Below are positions 1 through 8,217 of a stretch of 9,855 nucleotides of DNA, piece by piece. A program made the position numbers and the translations under genes. Origin of the DNA: Pseudomonadota bacterium (GTDB taxonomy: Bacteria; Pseudomonadota; Alphaproteobacteria; Caulobacterales; Caulobacteraceae); contig JAEYNH010000051.1 of the NCBI GenBank assembly GCA_023412655.1, forward strand, positions 1 to 9,855, written 5' to 3'. Every line of letters begins with the position of its first letter. Position 1 is the first letter of the stretch. Under the pieces are notes generated by a model. That model was not told the DNA's origin, did no database searches, and worked only from the letters and a program-made list of their open reading frames with translations.

Positions 1-400
1 GCGCGGCGGTCTCCGCCCGTCTCAATGGGCCCTGAACGATGCGGAGTTTCTGCACCGCATCGGCCCCTAGGAAGAGGTTCACCCGCGCCAGTATCTCGTG
101 CGCCTGGTGCTGGACGATCGCGGCCGATGGACCGGCTACGCGGATTTCCAGCGACGACGCCCCCCCGTTACGGCCCTTCACCAGCTTCACCGGCTCCGTC
201 CGTCGAGCGATGTCCGGTCCAACCACCTCCCGCCAACGGGCCGAGAGCGCGCTGGCGCCTTGGCCGAACCGGGCGTCCAGATCCTTCACATAGCCACGCA
301 AGGCCCGGCCGGCCGGCGGGGGCGGGCGATGCGCAGGGCGTGTGCGCTTGCGGGAGAGGATCTCCAGCGCCTCGGGGATGCTGGGCAGGCGGCGTCGCAT
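1..400 (-). CDS. DUF721 (DciA-like) protein, 3' end cut by window
   Basis: About 133 residues are visible from the ATG at 400 down to the window edge, so the C-terminus is missing. The reading frame is open throughout and most codons end in G or C. After a basic, proline-rich N-terminus comes the DUF721 core: ARWREVVGPDIARRTEP, then LEIRVAGPSAAIVQHQ, then ILARVNLFLGADAVQKLRIV. The family includes DciA, which loads the replicative helicase DnaB in bacteria lacking DnaC; that role is inferred here from family only. An AGGATGGGG stretch directly upstream is a plausible ribosome binding site, and no other ATG is available before an in-frame stop at 418. It diverges from mutY across 96 bases, an arrangement I associate with alphaproteobacterial chromosomes. 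Confidence 0.8.
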   Translation of the reverse strand, partial: MRRRLPSIPEALEILSRKRTRPAHRPPPPAGRALRGYVKDLDARFGQGASALSARWREVVGPDIARRTEPVKLVKGRNGGASSLEIRVAGPSAAIVQHQAHEILARVNLFLGADAVQKLRIVQGPLRRAETAA

Positions 401-496
401 GCCCCATCCTAACCATCATGCTGGCCCGGGCGAAGAGCCGAGCGGGACGAGGCCTTGCAGGTGCGCCCGCCCACCGGCCGCGCTAAGGATGGGTTC

Positions 497-1534
497 GTGT
501 CGCTCCGCGCCCAACTGCTGTCCTGGTACGACGAAAACGCACGAGCGCTCGCCTGGCGCGTCGGGCCGAAAGAGCATGCGGCCGGCGAGCGCGCCGATCC
601 CTATCGGGTCTGGCTCTCGGAGGTGATGCTGCAGCAGACCACCGTCCCACACGCGACACCCTACTTCCTGAAGTTCACCACGCGATGGCCGACCGTCCGC
701 GACCTTGCCTCGGCTCCTGACGAGGAGGTCATGGCCGCGTGGGCGGGCCTTGGCTACTACGCCCGCGCGCGCAACCTCCTGGCCTGCGCCCGGGCGGTGA
801 CCTTCGAACATGGCGGGATCTTCCCGGACACCGAGGAAGGCCTACGCCGCCTGCCCGGGCTTGGGCCCTACACGGCGGCCGCGGTGGCGGCGATCGCCTT
901 CGACCAAGCCGCAAACGTGGTGGACGGCAACGTCGAGCGGGTCATGGCCCGGCTGTTCGCCGTGGAACAGCCGCTTCCTGACGCCAAGGCGGAGCTGAAA
1001 CGGCTGGGTGCGGCCCTGGTGACCGAGGAACGCCCTGGCGATTGGGCCCAGGCGCTGATGGACCTGGGCGCGACCATTTGCCGGCCGAAGGCGCCGCTAT
1101 GCGACCGCTGCCCTGTCGCCAACTTCTGCGCCGCCCTGGCCACCGGGGCGCCCGAAACCTACCCGCGCAAACTCGCCAAGGCGGCGCGGCCGCATCGACA
1201 CGGCGTCGCCTACGTGCTGACCCGCGGCGAAGAGGTGGCCCTCGTCCGTCGGCCTCCGAACGGCTTGCTGGGGGGCATGCTGGCCCTGCCCACCAGCGAT
1301 TGGCGCGCCGAACGCTGGACCGACGCCGAGGCTCTCGCCGCTGCCCCCGTCGAAGCGCCCTGGCGCGGTGTGGGCGAGGTCGAGCACGGCTTCACCCACT
1401 TCACCCTGACGCTGCGCCTGCTGCGGGCCGAAGGGGAGGCGGCGGGGGTCATCTGGAGCCCGCGCCGGGATCTCGACGCCCTGCCCAGCGTCTTCCTCAA
1501 GGCGGCCCGGGCGGGACTGACGAACCTGCTCTGA
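497..1534 (+). CDS. mutY: A/G-specific adenine DNA glycosylase MutY
   Basis: Removes adenine mispaired with 8-oxoguanine or guanine in base-excision repair. From the GTG at 497 the product is 345 residues, normal for MutY. The N-terminal HhH-GPD half has E42 in SEVMLQQTTV, the helix-hairpin-helix LPGLGPYTA near 119-127 and catalytic D143 in VVDGNVERV. The 4Fe-4S cysteines C195, C202, C205 and C211 have the family spacing C-x6-C-x2-C-x5-C. The C-terminal half (about 235-340) is the NUDIX-like 8-oxoG recognition domain, with an FTHF motif near 299 in place of the usual FSH. The GTG start is preferred because AAGGA lies 7 bases upstream and homology starts at SLRAQLLSWYD; a TTG at 455 in the same frame has no comparable site. 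It converges with ccrM, stop codons 11 bases apart. Confidence 0.96.
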   Translation: MSLRAQLLSWYDENARALAWRVGPKEHAAGERADPYRVWLSEVMLQQTTVPHATPYFLKFTTRWPTVRDLASAPDEEVMAAWAGLGYYARARNLLACARAVTFEHGGIFPDTEEGLRRLPGLGPYTAAAVAAIAFDQAANVVDGNVERVMARLFAVEQPLPDAKAELKRLGAALVTEERPGDWAQALMDLGATICRPKAPLCDRCPVANFCAALATGAPETYPRKLAKAARPHRHGVAYVLTRGEEVALVRRPPNGLLGGMLALPTSDWRAERWTDAEALAAAPVEAPWRGVGEVEHGFTHFTLTLRLLRAEGEAAGVIWSPRRDLDALPSVFLKAARAGLTNLL

Positions 1535-1545
1535 CGCCGGTCCGG

Positions 1546-2625
1546 CTAGGCCGAAAGCTGTGAGCGGACGCGGGCCCTCAGCAGGTCGATCGGGGCCAGG
1601 CCCTTGTCGGACTTGAAGTGCCAGTAGGTCCAGCCGTTGCAGGCCGGCGCCGATTGGACCATCGCGCCCACCTTGTGGATCGAGCCGGACAGGTCCCCCA
1701 CCACCAGGCTGCCGTCGGCGCGGACCCGGGCGGCGTTGCGCCCCTTGGGGCAGTAGAGAATGTCGCCCGGCCGCAGCAGACCGGCTTCCACGATGGTGCC
1801 GAACGGAATGCGCGGCTCCGCGCGCTTGGAGCCGGTGACGACCATCTCGTCGGCCGTGGCCGGAACCACCCTGGCGATCCGCTGCTTGGCGAGCTTGGCG
1901 TATTCCGCCTCCCGCTCGATGCCCACGAACTTGCGGCCGAGCCGCTTGGCGACGGCGCCGGTGGTGCCGGTGCCGAAGAAGGGGTCGAGAATGATGTCGC
2001 CCGGCTTGGTCGAGGCCAGGATCACCCGGTGCAGCAACGCTTCGGGCTTCTGGGTGGGATGGGCCTTCGCGCCGGCGTCGTTCTTCAGCCGCTCGTCGCC
2101 CGTGCAGAGCGGCAGGGTCCAGTCGGACCGCATCTGCAGCTCGTCGTTCGCCATCTTCATGGCGTCGTAGTTGAAGGTGTAGCGACGTCCGCCGCGGGAC
2201 TTGGCGGCCCAGATCAGCGTCTCGTGGGCGTTGGTGAACCGGGTGCCCTTGAAGTTCGGCATCGGATTCGACTTGCGCCAGACGATGTCGTTCAGGATCC
2301 AGAATCCCAGGTCCTGCACGGCGACGCCCACGCGGAAGATGTTGTGATAGCTGCCGATCACCCAGATGGCGCCGTCGTCCTTCAGCACGCGCCGGCATTC
2401 CTTCAGCCACGCGCGGGTGAAGGTGTCGTAGGCCTCGAAGCTTTCGAACTGGTCCCAATGGTCGTCGACGGCGTCGACCTTGGAGTTGTCGGGCCGCAGC
2501 AGGTCGCCGCCCAATTGCAGATTGTAGGGTGGATCCGCGAAGACGAGGTCGACGGAGCGGTCAGGAAGCTTCCGCAATTCTTCCAGGCAATCACCCTGGA
2601 TGATCGTGTCGACCGGCAAACCCAT
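1546..2625 (-). CDS. ccrM: CcrM-type DNA adenine-N6 methyltransferase (GANTC)
   Basis: Methylates adenine in GANTC using S-adenosylmethionine; in Caulobacter it acts late in the cell cycle to remethylate replicated DNA. From the ATG at 2625 the product is 359 residues, against 358 for the C. crescentus enzyme as I remember it. The order is that of beta-class methyltransferases: catalytic DPPY at 31-34, a target-recognition region, then the AdoMet-binding FGTGTTG at 217-223. The C-terminal domain (about 265-359) is the CcrM-specific DNA-recognition extension, with GSIHK around S315 and NGWTYWHF around W332. The frame is open upstream to 2706, but that stretch covers the CtrA-like box and GANTC pair and lacks homology, so the start is placed at 2625. 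The ribosome binding site is weak (only a GGGG run). Expected regulation is CtrA activation and methylation feedback. Confidence 0.97.
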   Translation of the reverse strand: MGLPVDTIIQGDCLEELRKLPDRSVDLVFADPPYNLQLGGDLLRPDNSKVDAVDDHWDQFESFEAYDTFTRAWLKECRRVLKDDGAIWVIGSYHNIFRVGVAVQDLGFWILNDIVWRKSNPMPNFKGTRFTNAHETLIWAAKSRGGRRYTFNYDAMKMANDELQMRSDWTLPLCTGDERLKNDAGAKAHPTQKPEALLHRVILASTKPGDIILDPFFGTGTTGAVAKRLGRKFVGIEREAEYAKLAKQRIARVVPATADEMVVTGSKRAEPRIPFGTIVEAGLLRPGDILYCPKGRNAARVRADGSLVVGDLSGSIHKVGAMVQSAPACNGWTYWHFKSDKGLAPIDLLRARVRSQLSA

Positions 2626-2647
2626 GTCGCAAACCCCAACAGAACAG

Positions 2648-2658
2648 GAGTCTGAATC
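2648..2658. promoter_or_regulatory. Twin GANTC methylation sites in ccrM leader
   Basis: GAGTC at 2648-2652 and GAATC at 2654-2658 on the plus strand are both GANTC, the target of the enzyme encoded just downstream. They sit 23-33 bases before the ccrM start codon. In C. crescentus two GANTC sites in the ccrM leader make transcription sensitive to methylation state; the same role is inferred here from position and number. Confidence 0.8.
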
Positions 2659-2665
2659 CTCGCCC

Positions 2666-2711
2666 ATTATGGTGAAGGGCAGGTTGACGCGCGTGGTCAA
2701 CGGCAAGTTAA
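2666..2711 (-). promoter_or_regulatory. ccrM promoter region with CtrA-like box
   Basis: Read on the minus strand, TTAA (2711-2708), seven bases, then TTGA (2700-2697) differs by one base from the CtrA consensus TTAA-N7-TTAA. Further on, CATAAT (2671-2666) matches a -10 hexamer at five of six positions. The gap from the second half-box to CATAAT is 25 bases, longer than a standard -35/-10 spacing, so the exact start point is uncertain; a start near 2660 would place the GANTC pair at the very start of the transcript. ccrM is a known direct CtrA target in C. crescentus. The box begins 3 bases after the upstream kinase stop codon. Confidence 0.65.
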
Positions 2712-2714
2712 GCG

Positions 2715-4976
<2,262 letters not shown>

Positions 4977-5072
4977 ACTGGCCCCGGAAAGCGTGACCGG
5001 TAACGCTAGGCCAGAAGTCTAAGCAAATCGTAGAGTTACCCGCGGTTGCGTCACCTCGCGGGAATCGCGAGA
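4977..5072 (-). promoter_or_regulatory. Kinase upstream region with inverted repeat
   Basis: The 96 bases between the rnhB stop and the kinase start include a stretch unusually rich in A and T for this window (about 5013-5039), a likely promoter location although I cannot fix -35 and -10 elements. GGTAAC at 4999-5004 and GTTACC at 5035-5040 form an inverted repeat 30 bases apart, flanking that stretch. This could be an operator or chance. Confidence 0.3.
5055..5071 (-). terminator. Hairpin just after rnhB stop (weak terminator candidate)
   Basis: CTCGCG (5055-5060) and CGCGAG (5066-5071) pair perfectly around a five-base loop, one base beyond the rnhB stop codon on the minus strand. No T-run follows, so it is at best an attenuating or RNA-stabilising hairpin. 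A GANTC site (5062-5066) covers the loop. Confidence 0.35.
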
Positions 5073-5744
5073 TCAGGCTTCGAACGGCAGCTCGTCCTGC
5101 AGCGCCTCGTCGAACGCCCGCAGCGGGTCCTTGCCCATGAGGGCGAGCTTCACCGGACCCCAGCCCATGCGGTGGATCTCGCAGGGACCAAGGTTCAGCA
5201 GCGCCTCGGCGTGGATCGGCGCGCGGTAGCCCTTGTGGCTGGCGAAGCCGTAGCCGGGGTAGCGCGCGTCCATCTCGGTCATCAGGCGGTCGCGGGCCAC
5301 CTTGGCGAGGATCGAGGCGGCCGCGATGGACTTGGACTTGCCGTCGCCGCCAACCACGGTGGTCACCTCGCAGGGCAGCTTGAAGCGGTAGTTGCCGTCC
5401 ACCAGGGCGAACATCGGCCGGACCGCCATGGCCTCGATCGCCCGGCACATGGCCAGACCCGTGGCGTGGAGGATGTTGAGCTGGTGGATCTCCTCGACGC
5501 TGGCGAAGCCGACGCCCCAGGCGACCGCCTTGGCCTTGATCTCCACCTCCAGGGCCTCGCGGGCCTTGGCCGAGAGCTTCTTGGAGTCGTCCAGCCCCTT
5601 GGGGATCTTGCGCGGGTTGGGATCGAGGATCACGGCGGCGGCCGACACCGGGCCCGCCCAGGGGCCGCGGCCGGCTTCGTCGACGCCGCAGACGGGTCCG
5701 CCCACGAAGGCCTTCTCGAGCAGCAGGGTCGGCCCCTTGGCCAT
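5073..5744 (-). CDS. rnhB: Ribonuclease HII
   Basis: Cleaves RNA in RNA-DNA hybrids and incises at single ribonucleotides in DNA, starting ribonucleotide excision repair. The product is 223 residues, normal for the family. Two-metal active-site residues are visible: D22 and E23 in GVDEAGRGPWAGPV, D116 in LVDGNYRF, and D134 in GGDGKSKS, 18 residues later as in other family members. Also present are LDDSKKL (51-57), the SIAAASILAKVARDRL segment and GYGFASHKGY. The ATG at 5744 shares its A with the tag stop codon (TGATG), and AAGGAG lies 11 bases upstream inside tag, so translation is probably coupled. The frame stays open far upstream through tag, but that part has no homology. Confidence 0.96.
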   Translation of the reverse strand: MAKGPTLLLEKAFVGGPVCGVDEAGRGPWAGPVSAAAVILDPNPRKIPKGLDDSKKLSAKAREALEVEIKAKAVAWGVGFASVEEIHQLNILHATGLAMCRAIEAMAVRPMFALVDGNYRFKLPCEVTTVVGGDGKSKSIAAASILAKVARDRLMTEMDARYPGYGFASHKGYRAPIHAEALLNLGPCEIHRMGWGPVKLALMGKDPLRAFDEALQDELPFEA

Positions 5745-6328
5745 CAGCGGGCGAGCTCCTTCACCTGGGCATGGCGGTGGCACGAGGTCAGATGGTCGTT
5801 GACCAGTCCCGTCGCCTGCATCCAGGCATAGACGATCACCGGCCCGACGAACTTGAAACCCTTGGCCTTGAGCGCCTTCGAGACCTCCACGGCGAGCGGC
5901 GTCTGGGCGGGGACCTGGCCGCTCTCCCAGGCGTTCTGGATCGGCTTGCCGCCGACGAAGCCCCAGCAGAAGTCCGAGAAGTCCTCTCCGTGGTCGCGCA
6001 TGTCGAGGTAGATGCGGGCGCCGTCGATGGCCGCGTCGATCTTGGCGCCCGACCGGACGATGCCCGGATTGGCCATCAGCCGGGCGCGGTCGGCGTCGCC
6101 GTAAAGCGCCACCTTCTCGGGGTCGAAGCCGTCGAAGGCTTCGCGGAACGCCTCGCGCTTGCGCAGGATGGTGATCCAGGCGAGGCCGGCCTGGAAGCCG
6201 TCCAGCACCAGCTTCTCCCACAGGGCGCGGGAGTCGTACTCGGGCACGCCCCACTCGGTATCGTGGTAGCGCTCGTACAGGGGATTGCCGTTCATCCCCG
6301 GCCAGGTGCACCGCATCGGCGTCGTCAT
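5744..6328 (-). CDS. tag: DNA-3-methyladenine glycosylase I
   Basis: Excises 3-methyladenine from alkylated DNA. From the ATG at 6328 the product is 194 residues. The N-terminus carries RCTWPG and YERYHDTEWGVPEYDS, typical of Tag. The zinc ligands C7, H22, H179 and C183 (NDHLTSC) line up with Cys4, His17, His175 and Cys179 of E. coli Tag. FQAGLAWITILRKRE and GFKFVGPVIVYAWMQATGLVNDH are further signatures. The position of E. coli Glu38 is Asp here (LVLDGFQ), a variant I believe is common in this family. GAGGG lies 8 bases before the chosen ATG; a GTG at 6337 would sit too close to it, and an ATG at 6316 is a less likely alternative. It follows ygfZ by 62 bases and overlaps rnhB by one base. 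Confidence 0.94.
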   Translation of the reverse strand: MTTPMRCTWPGMNGNPLYERYHDTEWGVPEYDSRALWEKLVLDGFQAGLAWITILRKREAFREAFDGFDPEKVALYGDADRARLMANPGIVRSGAKIDAAIDGARIYLDMRDHGEDFSDFCWGFVGGKPIQNAWESGQVPAQTPLAVEVSKALKAKGFKFVGPVIVYAWMQATGLVNDHLTSCHRHAQVKELAR

Positions 6329-6390
6329 CGGCGGCACCCTCGCCTGAGCGCGCGGCGAACCTCAAGCTCCGTTTCGCCGCATCCGGACGT

Positions 6391-7188
6391 TCAAACCGCG
6401 TTATCCCCAGCCGATTGCGGAAACCAGGACGGGATGTCGACCCGGGCCGGGCGGCCATCGACGGTGAGTTCGGCCCCCAGGGCGCGGTCCAGGCGCAGCA
6501 GGGCCATGGCCCGGCCGTCCATCCCCGAGAGCACCTCGCCGGCGCGCAGGTCGCCGGTCAGGATCTCGGTCCCGGGCGCCGGCGGCGGCCCCTCGAAGAC
6601 GATCGGCAGCATGCGGTTCTTGATCTGGCCGCGGCGCTTCATGCGCGAGGTGGTCTCCTGGCCGACGAAGCAGCCCTTCTTGAAGTCGATGCCGTTCAGC
6701 AGGTCGAAGTTGGCCTCGATGGGATAGGTCCGCTCGCTGCCCCAGTCGGCGGAGCCGGGGACGCCCAGGGCCAGGCGATGGGCCTCGTAGGCCGCTTCGT
6801 CGGCGTCGGCGGCGGCCGGGCCATAGATGCGGCGGCCAAGCTGCGGCAGGCGGGGGTCGGGAACGCCCGCCGTCCCGCCCGGGAACTCGGCGAACACCGG
6901 CAGGTCGCCGGCGGCCAGGTCCACCTTGGCGCGGAGGCGGTAGAGGGTCAGGCGCTGGAGCAGGCCGTCGCGGTGCTCGGCGGCGACGTCCAGCAGGGCG
7001 CCGTCGTCCTGGCCGGCGATGAAGAGGTCGTACAGCAGCCGGCCCTGGGGCGTCAGCAGGGCCGCGAAGCGGGCCTCGCCCGGGACGAGGCTGTCCACGT
7101 CCTGGGTCAGCAGACCTTGCAGGAAGGTCCGCCAGTCGGGGCCGCCCACGGCGATAAGGGAGCGGCTGTTCAGCGCAGCGACAGTCAT
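6391..7188 (-). CDS. ygfZ: YgfZ/GcvT-like folate-binding protein
   Basis: YgfZ proteins bind tetrahydrofolate and help maintain certain Fe-S enzymes, such as MiaB, under oxidative stress. The 265-residue product has the GcvT-like start (FLQGLLTQDVDSL near 22-34, then LLTPQGRLLYDLF) and the family hallmark KGCFVGQE at 171-178 with the conserved Cys173, followed by TTSRMKRRGQIKNRMLP. The start is the ATG at 7188, where homology begins; the frame is open much further upstream but lacks any plausible start or homology nearby. I see no ribosome binding site before this ATG, so a leaderless message is possible. It diverges from the glycosyltransferase gene and is probably first in a ygfZ-tag-rnhB transcription unit. 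Confidence 0.93.
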   Translation of the reverse strand: MTVAALNSRSLIAVGGPDWRTFLQGLLTQDVDSLVPGEARFAALLTPQGRLLYDLFIAGQDDGALLDVAAEHRDGLLQRLTLYRLRAKVDLAAGDLPVFAEFPGGTAGVPDPRLPQLGRRIYGPAAADADEAAYEAHRLALGVPGSADWGSERTYPIEANFDLLNGIDFKKGCFVGQETTSRMKRRGQIKNRMLPIVFEGPPPAPGTEILTGDLRAGEVLSGMDGRAMALLRLDRALGAELTVDGRPARVDIPSWFPQSAGDNAV

Positions 7189-7251
7189 GTGCGGCAATTT
7201 GGGATGCGCCGCGGTGGAGCGCCAGCGCACGCTTCGGCTATGGGAGAGAGC
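7189..7251. promoter_or_regulatory. Divergent promoter interval ygfZ / glycosyltransferase
   Basis: These 63 bases separate two divergent start codons and must carry, or lie next to, both promoters. I cannot assign convincing -35 and -10 hexamers. On the minus side CAAATT lies 7 bases before the ygfZ ATG, a position that would suit a leaderless transcript. On the plus side GGGAGAGAG is the ribosome binding site for the glycosyltransferase. Confidence 0.4.
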
Positions 7252-8214
7252 ATGTCCTCCGGCGCGTTCCCGATTCTGTTCATCACCGCCACGCGGATCG
7301 GCGACGCCGTGCTGTCGTCGGGGCTGATCCGGCGGCTGCAGGACGAGATCCCCAACGCCCGCTTCACCATCGTGGCAGGGCCCGTCGCCGCGCCCCTGTT
7401 CGCCGAGGTCCCCAACCTGGACCGGGTGATCGTGATGGAGAAGTCCAAGTCCGGCAGCCACTGGTTCGAGCTGTGGCGCCAGGTGCGCCGGCGCCGCTGG
7501 GGCCTGGTGGTCGACCTGCGGGGCTCGGGGATCAGCAAGTTCCTGCGCACTCGTCGGCGGGCGATCCACCGGCGCAGCGCGCTGCCGGCCCACAAGGTGA
7601 TCGAGGCCGCCCGGCTCCTGAGGATCGAGGACGAGCCGGCCGCGCCCTTCCTGTTCACCTCGCCCGACACCGAGGCCTACGCCGCCGAGCTCACCGCCGG
7701 CCAGGGCCCCATCCTCGCCCTGGCCCCGGCGGCCAACTGGATCGGGAAGACCTGGCCCGTGGAGCGGTTCGCCCAGGTGGCCATGCGGCTGGTGCGCGAG
7801 CCCGGCCCGCTGCGGGGCGGGCGGATCATGGTCCTGGGCGGCGCCGGCGACCAGGCGCTGGTCAAGCCGCTGCGGGACGTGGCCCCGAGCCGGGTGATCG
7901 ACCTGACCGGCAAGGACCTGCTGACCGCCTACGCGGCCCTGAAGCACGCGCGCCTGTTCATCGGCAACGACAGCGGCGCCATGCACCTGGCGGCGGCGGC
8001 CGGGGCGCCGACCATCGGCCTGTTCGGCCCGTCGGACGAGCAGCGCTACGCCCCCTGGGGGCCCAACACCCGGGTGGTGCGGGGGCCCCGCACCTTCGAG
8101 CAGATCCGCAACGCCGATCCTCGCCTCAACCAGGCCATCTGCCACATGATGGACCTGCCCGTGGAGAAGGTGGTACGCGCCGCGGGCGAACTCCTGGCCG
8201 CCACGGAAGGCTGA
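7252..8214 (+). CDS. Glycosyltransferase family 9 (heptosyltransferase-like)
   Basis: A 320-residue GT-B fold enzyme of the ADP-heptose:LPS heptosyltransferase family, expected to add sugar to the lipopolysaccharide core on the inner face of the inner membrane. The N-terminal domain starts with ILFITATRIGDAVLSSGL, in which D18 matches the proposed catalytic aspartate of WaaC-like enzymes. VVDLRGSG (86-93) follows. The C-terminal domain has KTWPVERFA (166-174), IMVLGGAGD (192-200) and the nucleotide-sugar signature GNDSGAMHLAAAAGAPTIGL at 238-257, then FGPSDEQRYAPWGP. The ATG at 7252 has GGGAGAGAG directly upstream; another ATG at 7240 in the same frame is less well placed. The exact acceptor and sugar cannot be told from sequence. 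It is followed after 3 bases by a dihydroorotase-family gene. Confidence 0.9.
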   Translation: MSSGAFPILFITATRIGDAVLSSGLIRRLQDEIPNARFTIVAGPVAAPLFAEVPNLDRVIVMEKSKSGSHWFELWRQVRRRRWGLVVDLRGSGISKFLRTRRRAIHRRSALPAHKVIEAARLLRIEDEPAAPFLFTSPDTEAYAAELTAGQGPILALAPAANWIGKTWPVERFAQVAMRLVREPGPLRGGRIMVLGGAGDQALVKPLRDVAPSRVIDLTGKDLLTAYAALKHARLFIGNDSGAMHLAAAAGAPTIGLFGPSDEQRYAPWGPNTRVVRGPRTFEQIRNADPRLNQAICHMMDLPVEKVVRAAGELLAATEG

Positions 8215-8217
8215 TCC

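Noticed and set aside
25..486. Plus-strand open frame before mutY
   Set aside because: Antisense to the DUF721 gene, proline- and arginine-rich with no homology. The minus strand gives a clear DUF721 protein.
455..496. TTG start for mutY giving 14 extra residues
   Set aside because: No ribosome binding site, and the added residues are not MutY-like. The GTG at 497 has AAGGA at ideal spacing.
1097..2458. Open minus-strand frame across ccrM and the mutY 3' half
   Set aside because: It is out of frame with ccrM, which has full family motifs, and antisense to the MutY C-terminal domain. It has no recognisable domain.
1618..2655. Open plus-strand frame antisense to ccrM
   Set aside because: Mirror of the ccrM codon pattern, with no domain and no ribosome binding site.
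2626..2706. Longer ccrM start giving 27 extra residues
   Set aside because: The extension covers the CtrA-like box, candidate -10 and GANTC sites, and CcrM homology begins at the ATG at 2625.
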